NCBI GenBank assembly: GCA_007124475.1 | Contig: SLFB01000115.1 | Location: 1 to 14,146, forward strand | Direction: 5' to 3' | Source: Vibrio sp. | GTDB taxonomy: Bacteria > Pseudomonadota > Gammaproteobacteria > Enterobacterales > Vibrionaceae | DNA length: 14,146 nt | In this document: positions 5,490 through 11,615 of the stretch, in pieces | Layout of the letters: each line of letters starts with the position of its first letter | Position numbering within the stretch: position 1 is the first letter of the stretch | Position numbers and translations under genes: made by a program | The notes under the pieces: generated by a model | The model's database searches: none | What the model was told of the DNA's origin: nothing | What the model saw: the letters and a program-made list of their open reading frames with translations, nothing else

Positions 5490-6323
5490 GTGAGCGATAG
5501 GAAGACAAGTTTGAATCAGCGTGCTAGAAACCTTCATCCCTCCCTCGCCATTGAGCGAGCACCGTCAGCGGTATTCATGAATTTTGAAGCGTTTCTTTCC
5601 AATACAGAAACTCGTGAGCACAGCCATCAATGGGGACAAGTGCAGCTTATTTCGGGAGGGATTTTGGAGATGGAGGCAGAAGCGATGCGTTTTTTAGCGC
5701 CGCCACATCTGGCTATTTGGGTCCCTCCAGGCATTCGTCATAAAAGTTATAACCGTCGTCCGTTAGAGTATTGTTCGTTGAACATTGCTACTGAGTTGAC
5801 CCAAGGGTTTCCAGCGAAAACTAGCCTAATCAAGGTGACGCCCATCGTTTCAGCAATCATTGATGATTTTCGCCAGCGGAATATCAGTATAGCGAAAACC
5901 AGCCAAGATCAGCGTTTAGTTCAAGTATTGCTTGATCAATTAGCGACTCAGAATGCGCAGTTGCATTTTTTGCCCTCTAGTCATCATAAATATCTAGCGC
6001 CCATCCTAAAAGCAATCGAAGAGAACCCGACCGATGATACGAGTCTTTATCAATGGGCAAAGCGCATTCATACTACGGAGCGAACCTTAGCCCGCTACTG
6101 CCAGTCGGAGTTAGGCATGAGTTTTACTGAATGGCGTTTACGAGTACGTTACTTACACTCAATGGAGTTATTACGACAGGGGCAATCGGTGAAAGAAGTG
6201 GCATTAACCTTGGGCTACAATCAGGCCAGCCCCTTTATTACTATGTTTAAAAAATACTCCGGACAAACGCCGGAGCAGTATAAAAATCGACTGTTAGCGA
6301 CCAGTTATTCTCCAGCTACTTGA
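5490..6323 (+). CDS. AraC-family transcriptional regulator, probably of the adjacent EamA transporter
   Basis: The 277-aa protein has an N-terminal cupin sensor domain (about residues 28-105; REHSHQWGQVQLISGGI, APPHLAIWVPPGIRHKSYN) and a C-terminal AraC double helix-turn-helix (about 165-265). The first helix pair is around SLYQWAKRIHTTERTLARY; the second is SVKEVALTLGYNQASPFITM, followed by FKKYSGQTPEQY. This size and layout match NimR/YeaM-like AraC regulators that control a divergent exporter, which fits the EamA gene next door. The start is uncertain. GTG at 5490 has no Shine-Dalgarno and sits about eight bases from the predicted RNA start. The in-frame TTG at 5511 has AGGAAG six bases upstream and would give 270 aa beginning with NQRARNLHPSL. 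The inducer is unknown. Confidence 0.88.
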   Translation: MSDRKTSLNQRARNLHPSLAIERAPSAVFMNFEAFLSNTETREHSHQWGQVQLISGGILEMEAEAMRFLAPPHLAIWVPPGIRHKSYNRRPLEYCSLNIATELTQGFPAKTSLIKVTPIVSAIIDDFRQRNISIAKTSQDQRLVQVLLDQLATQNAQLHFLPSSHHKYLAPILKAIEENPTDDTSLYQWAKRIHTTERTLARYCQSELGMSFTEWRLRVRYLHSMELLRQGQSVKEVALTLGYNQASPFITMFKKYSGQTPEQYKNRLLATSYSPAT

Positions 6324-6395
6324 AGCGGTAGGGAGATAAAGTCATTAAAGGCAGTTCGAAAGGTCAGCCTGTCTAGCTGATGGTATTCATTAAGG

Positions 6396-7424
6396 CTATT
6401 TCACTGTCCACTGAATCGATTCACCAGCTCGAATCGGAACGACCATATTGTTGCCAAAAGGCATGGTATTAGGGACTGGCCAAGCTTGCTTGGTCAATGT
6501 CACGGTATCGGTGTTACGTGGTAAACCATAAAAATCAGCGCCGTTATGGCTAGCAAAAGCCTCAAGATTTTCTAATTTATGATTTTTATCAAACACTTCT
6601 GCATACAGTTCAAGGGCCGCGTGTGCAGTGTACGATCCCGCGCAGCCACACGCTGACTCTTTTTGCCCTTGGGCATGAGGTGCTGAATCCGTGCCTAAAA
6701 AGAATTTCTTATTGCCAGAGGTTGCTGCAGCAACTAAAGCGTCTTGGTGAGTGGCTCGTTTTAAGATCGGTAAACAATAAAAGTGTGGGCGTATGCCGCC
6801 GACGAGCATATGGTTGCGATTGAACAGCAAATGATGCGCGGTAATGGTCGCGGCAACATTATCGCCAGCCTGTTTAACAAAAGCTACGGCTTCTGCCGTG
6901 GTAATATGCTCCAGCACGATTTTTAAGTGCGGAAAATCTTCAACAATAGGAGCAAGAACTTGCTCTAAAAAAGTTTTCTCACGATCGAAAATATCCACAT
7001 CATGGGTTGTCACTTCACCGTGTACCAGCAGTAGTAAGCCTTCTTCCTGCATAGTTTCTAACACGGGATAAATTTTTTTCGGATCCGTTACACCAGAATC
7101 AGAGTTTGTCGTTGCTCCTGCTGGGTAGAGCTTGGCGGCGACAACAATGCCGGAAGCTTTAGCTCGGCGGATCTCGTCTGGGGAAGTATTATCGGTAAGG
7201 TATAAGGTCATCAAAGGTTGGAAATGGGGGGAGGGTTGGGCTGCTAGAATACGTTGTTGATAGGCTTGTGCCATTTCCGTTGTGGTAACGGGAGGAACCG
7301 TATTGGGCATGATTAAAGCTCTGCCATTATAGCGGCTAATATCTCGCACTGTATCTGCTAACACTTCGCCATCACGGAGATGAACATGCCAGTCGTCAGG
7401 GCGAGTAATTGTCAAAGTCGTCAT
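6396..7424 (-). CDS. pyrC: Dihydroorotase PyrC
   Basis: This is the type II (E. coli-like) dihydroorotase, 342 aa from the chosen start against about 348 in E. coli. It interconverts N-carbamoyl-aspartate and dihydroorotate in cytoplasmic pyrimidine synthesis. The binuclear zinc site is complete: His13 and His15 (DDWHVHLRDG), Lys98 to be carboxylated (AAKLYPAGATTNS), His135 (LLVHGEV), His173 (EHITT) and Asp246 (LGTDSAPH), each offset by four from E. coli numbering. The substrate loop SACGCAG is present. The frame is open five codons further to a GTG at 7439, but GGGAG sits eight bases before the ATG at 7424, so the GTG lies within the ribosome binding site. A PurR-type operator is 39-54 bases upstream. 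It converges with the AraC-family gene across a 72-base gap. Confidence 0.95.
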   Translation of the reverse strand: MTTLTITRPDDWHVHLRDGEVLADTVRDISRYNGRALIMPNTVPPVTTTEMAQAYQQRILAAQPSPHFQPLMTLYLTDNTSPDEIRRAKASGIVVAAKLYPAGATTNSDSGVTDPKKIYPVLETMQEEGLLLLVHGEVTTHDVDIFDREKTFLEQVLAPIVEDFPHLKIVLEHITTAEAVAFVKQAGDNVAATITAHHLLFNRNHMLVGGIRPHFYCLPILKRATHQDALVAAATSGNKKFFLGTDSAPHAQGQKESACGCAGSYTAHAALELYAEVFDKNHKLENLEAFASHNGADFYGLPRNTDTVTLTKQAWPVPNTMPFGNNMVVPIRAGESIQWTVK

Positions 7425-7462
7425 TAAAAAAGCTCCCACCGTGGATAATTTATATTACTTTT

Positions 7463-7478
7463 ACGCAAACGCTTGCTT
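7463..7478 (-). promoter_or_regulatory. PurR-type operator upstream of pyrC
   Basis: ACGCAAACGCTTGCTT matches the palindromic PurR consensus ACGCAAACGTTTGCGT at 14 of 16 positions. It lies 39-54 bases before the pyrC ATG, in the promoter region. In E. coli, pyrC belongs to the PurR regulon, so position and target agree. The site would couple pyrimidine synthesis to purine supply. Confidence 0.8.
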
Positions 7479-7625
7479 TGAGCGTGAGGCGGATGATAGA
7501 GCAAAAAAAAGCGAATATCATCTATTTCTTGCTAAGTCATGGCCCTAACTGCGTCATTAAAGGCTGTGCGCATACTATCCCCAAACTCCTCCTGGGTGGA
7601 TAGGGATAGATTTATTGGCTTGTAG

Positions 7626-7656
7626 TTTACCTGCAACTCCAAGTTGTTTGCGTATA
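7626..7656. repeat. ERIC right-end fragment, copy E
   Basis: ACCTGCAACTCCAAGTTG followed by TTTGCGTATA matches the right end of copy B (ACCTGCAACTGCAAGTTG ... GTGGGTATA). I cannot find a matching left end; the upstream bases (7575-7603) hold an unrelated imperfect inverted repeat. The fragment ends six bases before the acyltransferase stop codon. Confidence 0.55.
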
Positions 7657-7661
7657 GGCTA

Positions 7662-8798
7662 CTATTTGAAATTACCATCTCTTTGCTCTGAGCCTTTATT
7701 TCGTAGCGGGTTGGCGTAACTGGCTAGTAAATAAGGTTGAGCATCTTGAGGTAATTGGGCTAATTTTTGCGCTAATTTACTTTTCTCATCATCAGTGATG
7801 GAATCATTGGCGATATTGGCGGCTAAGTAGTTGATTGGGTATAAACGGTAGTTAGCATGTATTTGGCGATCGATTTCTGCTGCCAGTTCGTCTGGGGTCG
7901 CAAAAGGTTGCGCGATAACATCACCAAAAGCCACGTGCACTCGTCCTTTTTCGCCAATAATACCTTGAATAATGCTCTCAATATCTTCAAATTCGGCTTT
8001 TTGATATTGACCGTGGGTGGCTTTCTCGTACAGCTCGCGCGCTTTTGCAATGTCACAGGGATCATTCTCGTAGGAAATGGTGACCGGAACAATATTCAAC
8101 GATTGCATATACTCGGCGAAATCAATTTTTTGTTTACGCCCTTCAACATGAAACATTTTTAAAATGGCAGCATCAGTAAAATCGTTACCATCTTTAGCTC
8201 GTCCTTCTTTTTGTGCAATCCAGATTGAGTTACCCGTATCTAAAGAATGTTTAATGTAACTAGAAAGCGTGCTTAGCATTTTCATCATTTCACGTGGTGC
8301 CTTAGCAGAACGTTTAACGATAAAACTTTTGTTAAGACGCATTAATTCCGTCGCACAAGGTTTTTTTAATAGATTATCACCGATAGCGATGCGTACTGTG
8401 CGATGCCCACTTTGATGTAAACCATAATTGACTAAAGCGGGATCCATCGCAATGTCACGGTGATTAGAAATGAAGAGATAGGACTGATTTTGGTCAAGTT
8501 TATCTAGACCACTATAAGTGACGCCTTGGGTTGTGTCCTTTAACGTTTGTTTAAGGTATTTTTTGACTTCAAGTTGAATGGCTTCGACTGTGGTTAGCTT
8601 AGCCCATTTATATTTTAAGTAGATCTTAATCGCTGGGCTTAATAATGGTTTTAGCCAAACGGGTTGATGAGCAAATCGATGCTGTAATATGGCAGCAATA
8701 AACTCTTGATCATGGATAAGGCGATCAAGTGCTGCTGGAATTTCATCATCATTATATGGACGAATATCTAGATAAGGATCGTTATTAGTTGAGGTCAT
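7662..8798 (-). CDS. PlsC-like glycerolipid acyltransferase domain protein
   Basis: The 378-aa product has one acyltransferase domain (about residues 90-275) of the PlsC/PlsB superfamily. Motif I is FISNHRDIAMDPAL (109-122) with His113. The acidic residue follows at Asp119, a spacing of H-x5-D rather than the usual H-x4-D. FIVKRS (159-164) fits motif II, AQKEGRAKDG (195-204) fits the EG(T)R motif III, and NIVPVTISYE fits motif IV. The family transfers acyl groups from acyl-CoA or acyl-ACP to glycerol-phosphate lipids at the inner membrane. The exact substrate here is unknown. No clear transmembrane segment is seen, only a moderately hydrophobic stretch near 45-65. A FadR-like palindrome lies about 90 bases upstream of the ATG. 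The gene is divergent from the cupin protein at 8976. Confidence 0.82.
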   Translation of the reverse strand: MTSTNNDPYLDIRPYNDDEIPAALDRLIHDQEFIAAILQHRFAHQPVWLKPLLSPAIKIYLKYKWAKLTTVEAIQLEVKKYLKQTLKDTTQGVTYSGLDKLDQNQSYLFISNHRDIAMDPALVNYGLHQSGHRTVRIAIGDNLLKKPCATELMRLNKSFIVKRSAKAPREMMKMLSTLSSYIKHSLDTGNSIWIAQKEGRAKDGNDFTDAAILKMFHVEGRKQKIDFAEYMQSLNIVPVTISYENDPCDIAKARELYEKATHGQYQKAEFEDIESIIQGIIGEKGRVHVAFGDVIAQPFATPDELAAEIDRQIHANYRLYPINYLAANIANDSITDDEKSKLAQKLAQLPQDAQPYLLASYANPLRNKGSEQRDGNFK

Positions 8799-8878
8799 AG
8801 TCTTATCGGTTAAATAAAAAGCTCGCCTATTCTACGCATAGTCTTTATGACTCGCAGCTATCATAAGCACATATTTTA

Positions 8879-8895
8879 CAAGGTCAGACCAGACT
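8879..8895 (-). promoter_or_regulatory. FadR-like operator between the acyltransferase and cupin genes
   Basis: On the minus strand this reads AGTCTGGTCTGACCTTG, close to the FadR consensus AGCTGGTCCGACNTGTT; the core GGTC-A-GACC is a perfect palindrome. FadR controls fatty-acid degradation and synthesis genes in E. coli and Vibrio. Placement upstream of an acyltransferase gene makes a regulatory role reasonable. A weak -10 (TAGAAT, minus strand, 8829-8834) would put the site near -65. Confidence 0.6.
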
Positions 8896-8975
8896 TTGCT
8901 GATCTTTGTTCGGTGAGTTGGCTTTTTGATCAATAAACGTTACTCTTAGCGCCCTTAAATAGCATGAGGCCAACG

Positions 8976-9584
8976 ATGAACTACGCGATTCAATCTGAAA
9001 CTTGTACTTTTCCCTATTTACAAGTGACAGCACGCAAACGAAGCAATAAACATAGTTTAATTCAAGTCAATCAAGGTTTAATGTTATTTCGCTTGGGTAA
9101 GCATGAGTATGTGATTGAGGCATCTCAAGCCTTATGGATTCCGATTGATTGTTTATGCGCGTTAACTTTCTTCCCGAACACCGAAGTAACGCGAGTTGAT
9201 TTCTCGGTGCGCCTGACCACTCCTTTTCCATCACAAGCTGGGCTTGTACAACATAATGATGTCACTAGAAGTGTTCTTCAGCGTTTGCAACAGTCGGTTG
9301 CAGATACGCCAGTGTATCCTTATTTATTGCAAGTACTTAAGTATGAAGTACAAAACTTTGAGCCAAAACTCAAATTAAGTGGCTTAAGTCATCAGGTGAG
9401 TCAATGGAACCCAGAGTCTGCCCATAAACTGAGTAAAGAGTTACACTTGGTTTTATTAGTGCGCGAGGCTCGTAAGCGTCGCTTATCTGGCGTCTCCTTG
9501 CAATCAGTGATTGATGGGTTGTTTGCGGGAGAAAACGAGCAGTATCAGCAGTTATGTCAGTTGCTATTAGGTGAAGTGCCTTAG
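8976..9584 (+). CDS. AraC-like cupin domain protein lacking the DNA-binding half
   Basis: The 202-aa product looks like the N-terminal sensor half of an AraC-family regulator: a cupin barrel at about residues 12-90 (KHSLIQVNQGLMLFRLGKHE, QALWIPIDCLCALTFFP, VTRVDFSVRL), then a helical linker (about 95-200). It ends where the AraC double helix-turn-helix would normally begin (LCQLLLGEVP, then stop). No such domain follows, as only 29 bases separate it from the next gene, so it is either a stable cupin-only protein or an old truncation. The basic stretch VREARKRRLSGVSLQSV could form a helix pair, but I cannot call a DNA-binding motif. An upstream ATG at 8964 is in frame, but GAGG sits six bases before the ATG at 8976, which I prefer. 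Function unknown. Confidence 0.75.
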   Translation: MNYAIQSETCTFPYLQVTARKRSNKHSLIQVNQGLMLFRLGKHEYVIEASQALWIPIDCLCALTFFPNTEVTRVDFSVRLTTPFPSQAGLVQHNDVTRSVLQRLQQSVADTPVYPYLLQVLKYEVQNFEPKLKLSGLSHQVSQWNPESAHKLSKELHLVLLVREARKRRLSGVSLQSVIDGLFAGENEQYQQLCQLLLGEVP

Positions 9585-9589
9585 TTGAT

Positions 9590-9612
9590 ATGATGTTTGC
9601 TCATCATCTGTG
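9590..9612. terminator. Weak bidirectional hairpin between convergent genes
   Basis: ATGATG (9590-9595) and CATCAT (9602-9607) form a 6-bp stem with loop TTTGCT. The following bases, CTGTGTTTA, are only partly T-rich. It lies in the 29-base gap between convergent genes, where a shared terminator would be expected. Confidence 0.3.
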
Positions 9613-9613
9613 T

Positions 9614-10231
9614 TTATGGTGCTACAGCACCACCTAGAGTAAGATTGGTTGGCCATTGTTGAATGACATTACCACCTAAAAAAATATTACCGTTGACCGT
9701 CATAGTATCAGGGAAATGGGTGATTTTTGAGCCGCCAATATAAAGATCGCCCTGTACGACTAATCCTTCTGGTAATTCAGTTAATGGTGTTCTTACTACA
9801 CTTAAATCCCCCTTTACGACAAGTCTCGGCGGCAACTGAGTGAGTGGAGTGTCGGTGAGGTTAATGTAGCCGCCGACATTGACGCCTGCCGGCCAACGAG
9901 TGATTTGTGTCCCCAGCAAATTTGCATAACCACGAATAAAAGTACCACGCGGGATGTTTTGCAGTAGGCTATTACTGGCTTCCAAGCTCCCATTCACTTT
10001 CAGTTGCGCGGGGAGTGCCTTCATTGAGGTTTGAGCAATAGTTAAATTGCCTTTAACTTCTAACCCATTTGGTAATTGAGTAAAAGGTTTGTTACGCAGG
10101 TTGAGGTTGCCATAATTATCGAGGTGATTAAGCATTTTGTAATAATCCAACGGGATAGCCAAGGCGGGTTGGAGTAATAACCCCCAGCATAGCCCGATTA
10201 ACCATAAGCGCATGACCTGTCCTTTGTTCAT
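9614..10231 (-). CDS. Secreted protein of eight 20-residue leucine-rich-like repeats
   Basis: I do not recognise this 205-aa protein as a named family. It has a signal peptide (MRLWLIGLCWGLLLQPALA, cleavage likely after ALA at residue 25; no good lipobox), so it is probably periplasmic or secreted. From residue 43 to 202 it consists of eight tandem units of exactly 20 residues, with the approximate pattern LxLxxTxLTxLPxGLxVxGx. Examples are LSVVRTPLTELPEGLVVQGD and INLTDTPLTQLPPRLVVKGD. Such units usually form a leucine-rich-repeat or beta-solenoid surface for binding. There is no catalytic motif or long C-terminal domain. AAAGG lies seven bases before the ATG; a second ATG six codons on would give a shorter n-region. 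A hairpin separates it from the YfcZ-like gene upstream. Confidence 0.8.
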   Translation of the reverse strand: MNKGQVMRLWLIGLCWGLLLQPALAIPLDYYKMLNHLDNYGNLNLRNKPFTQLPNGLEVKGNLTIAQTSMKALPAQLKVNGSLEASNSLLQNIPRGTFIRGYANLLGTQITRWPAGVNVGGYINLTDTPLTQLPPRLVVKGDLSVVRTPLTELPEGLVVQGDLYIGGSKITHFPDTMTVNGNIFLGGNVIQQWPTNLTLGGAVAP

Positions 10232-10273
10232 GACTATACCTTTCCTACGGTGGTTGCAATATTGTTAACAACT

Positions 10274-10300
10274 AAGGTGAGCTGAGGCTCACCTTTTGCT
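10274..10300 (-). terminator. Hairpin after the YfcZ-family gene
   Basis: AAGGTGAGC (10274-10282), loop TGAG, GCTCACCTT (10287-10295) form a perfect 9-bp stem, 19 bases beyond the YfcZ-family stop. On the minus strand it is preceded by AAGCAA and followed by AGTTGTT, a weak U tract. It probably ends the YfcZ-family transcript and separates it from the repeat-protein gene. Confidence 0.55.
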
Positions 10301-10313
10301 TTAGCGAGTTACT

Positions 10314-10613
10314 TTAGCGAGATAATGAACGTGATTTGAGTTCAAAAATTAGCTTCTCGGCACTGACCTCAAATTTGAATTGTGCGTGTAACTGGTTGTT
10401 ATCTTGACTTGGCAAGATTTGATACTCAACGTTTTTACTAATTTGCTGAGCTAACTCTAGGTATTTGGCGAACTCTTGCTTTAGTAATTCGGGCTGATTG
10501 GCAAAAACGCTGACTTCAGCAACTTCATCACCTTCTTTAATGATAAAGCCCATTTCACCCGCTACACCACATGCTTCACATACTTCATCTTCTCGGTAAC
10601 TTTGGTCGCTCAT
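10314..10613 (-). CDS. YfcZ/YiiS (DUF406) family protein
   Basis: The 99-aa product has the layout of E. coli YfcZ and YiiS: an N-terminal segment with closely spaced cysteines (Cys12 and Cys15 in EVCEACGVAGEMG), a central VSVFANQPELLKQEFAKYLELAQ helix and the closing FKFEVSAEKLIFELKSR, which parallels the family ending (F.F.C.AEMLIFEL). Family members are small cytoplasmic proteins of unknown function. The cysteine seen in that terminal strand of the E. coli proteins is replaced by valine here. AGAGGA lies seven bases before the ATG. A hairpin follows the stop, and about 500 gene-free bases lie upstream, so it is probably transcribed alone. Confidence 0.82.
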   Translation of the reverse strand: MSDQSYREDEVCEACGVAGEMGFIIKEGDEVAEVSVFANQPELLKQEFAKYLELAQQISKNVEYQILPSQDNNQLHAQFKFEVSAEKLIFELKSRSLSR

Positions 10614-11110
10614 TTGAATATCCTCTTATAAAAATTAAGGCTATTTTAGCTCGCTATGTTATTGCTGACCACTCTTTGCTGCAATATCGCCTGCTGGGTT
10701 GAAGATACAGTGGTATTAGCGGTGTTTCCACGCTAAGTCATTAGTTTGTTTATACTCGTCAAGATAAAAGCAGTTGCGACTGACTAGCAACGCCACGTTG
10801 TTTGGTTATATACCGTCAATCCTTGATTTTTCGCAATAATCTTTGAGAGGGAGTGAGGCAAGCTTGTAAAACCTCTTTTCGTGTAAAGAGGATAAGATGA
10901 GGACAACAAAAAGGCATGGTTAAGATAATGTCGTTTACGGCAAGTGCGCGATGTGATTTAGGTCTAAACCGCTTTGTTCTATTAAAAGAGAAGTAAAGGA
11001 ATGTTAACTACTTCATTGTCTTAGGTATTGATATCGATGAAGATTGTGTTGTTGACTGAGTTTCTTGGGAGTTAACCATAGTTACTATATCAAATGAGAG
11101 AGCCTGCATT
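10614..11110. other. Gene-free 0.5 kb stretch upstream of two divergent genes
   Basis: No credible gene, tRNA or known RNA is visible. It should hold the promoters of the YfcZ-family gene (minus) and the TetR-type gene (plus). Visible structure: a short ERIC-like element (10751-10810); a 7-bp hairpin CCTCTTT-TCGTGT-AAAGAGG (10872-10891) that reads into TTTTAC on the minus strand; a CRP-like half-site TGTGA at 10953 overlapping the inverted repeat TTTAG-GT-CTAAA (10958-10969). Confidence 0.6.
10751..10810. repeat. Probable internally deleted ERIC element, copy F (60 bp)
   Basis: It begins TATACTCGTCAAGATAAAAG, similar to the ERIC left end, and ends AACGCCACGTTGTTTGG then TTATA, similar to the right end. 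The central ERIC core is missing. Both ends are diverged, so the call rests on the pairing of the two termini. Confidence 0.45.
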
Positions 11111-11575
11111 ATGCCAAAGCGTAGCAAAGAAGATACAGAGATTACGATTCAAACTATTATGGATGCTGTCATAGACCAATTACTCACGATGGGCTATGAA
11201 AAAATGTCATACACGACCTTAAGTCAGCAAACTGGCATATCAAGAACAGGGATCAGCCATCATTTTCCTAAAAAAACGGATTTCACGCTATTGCTGACGG
11301 ACAGGTTGTTTGATTTGTTACTGGAATCACTTGAGGTTGGCAAAACTCTGGACGATTTTAAGGCCAGTTGGCTTTCAGCGTTACAACGCAATCCGGATTT
11401 TAGAGCGATTTTACGCGTACTTTTCTACCATATGATCAGCTCTGATGGTGCGCAATTATACGTGCATCAAACTTTGGCTAAGCTGTCCTTGTTGCTTGAG
11501 AAACAATGGGGGGCGACTAGCCAGTCAAGTTTAGAATGGCTAGTCGGTAAGTCATTAATCACTTTGAATGAGTAA
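11111..11575 (+). CDS. Short TetR/AcrR-family transcriptional regulator
   Basis: The 154-aa product has a TetR-type N-terminal DNA-binding domain: a first helix (ITIQTIMDAVIDQLLTMGYE, residues 11-30), then the helix-turn-helix MSYTTLSQQTGISRTGISHH (32-51) and the closing HFPKKTDFTLLLTD. The C-terminal part (about 65-154) is helical, but shorter than in typical 190-200 aa TetR proteins, so the ligand pocket may be reduced. No frameshifted continuation is visible after the stop. It converges with hutD across 40 bases, and a TetR-like gene next to the hut cluster fits Vibrio gene order as I recall it, but nothing here shows that it controls haem uptake. The Shine-Dalgarno is weak (GAGAGAG about nine bases before ATG). 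Confidence 0.82.
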   Translation: MPKRSKEDTEITIQTIMDAVIDQLLTMGYEKMSYTTLSQQTGISRTGISHHFPKKTDFTLLLTDRLFDLLLESLEVGKTLDDFKASWLSALQRNPDFRAILRVLFYHMISSDGAQLYVHQTLAKLSLLLEKQWGATSQSSLEWLVGKSLITLNE

Positions 11576-11615
11576 CTACCAGGTAAACAGCTCCTAGGGG
11601 CAACAAACCCTAAAC

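Noticed and set aside
7425..7439. GTG five codons upstream as the pyrC start
   Set aside because: It overlaps the GGGAG ribosome binding site that serves the ATG at 7424, and the extra residues have no counterpart in the family.
7575..7603. CTATCC ... GGATAG inverted repeat between pyrC and the acyltransferase gene
   Set aside because: No T tract on either strand and a long loop, so it is not a credible terminator.
7857..8162. Plus-strand open frame of 101 codons
   Set aside because: It is antisense to conserved acyltransferase motifs and has no family resemblance or start signal.
11595..11612. TAGGG/CCCTA hairpin as terminator between hutD and the TetR gene
   Set aside because: The stem is only 5 bp with an 8-base loop, and no T tract follows on either strand.
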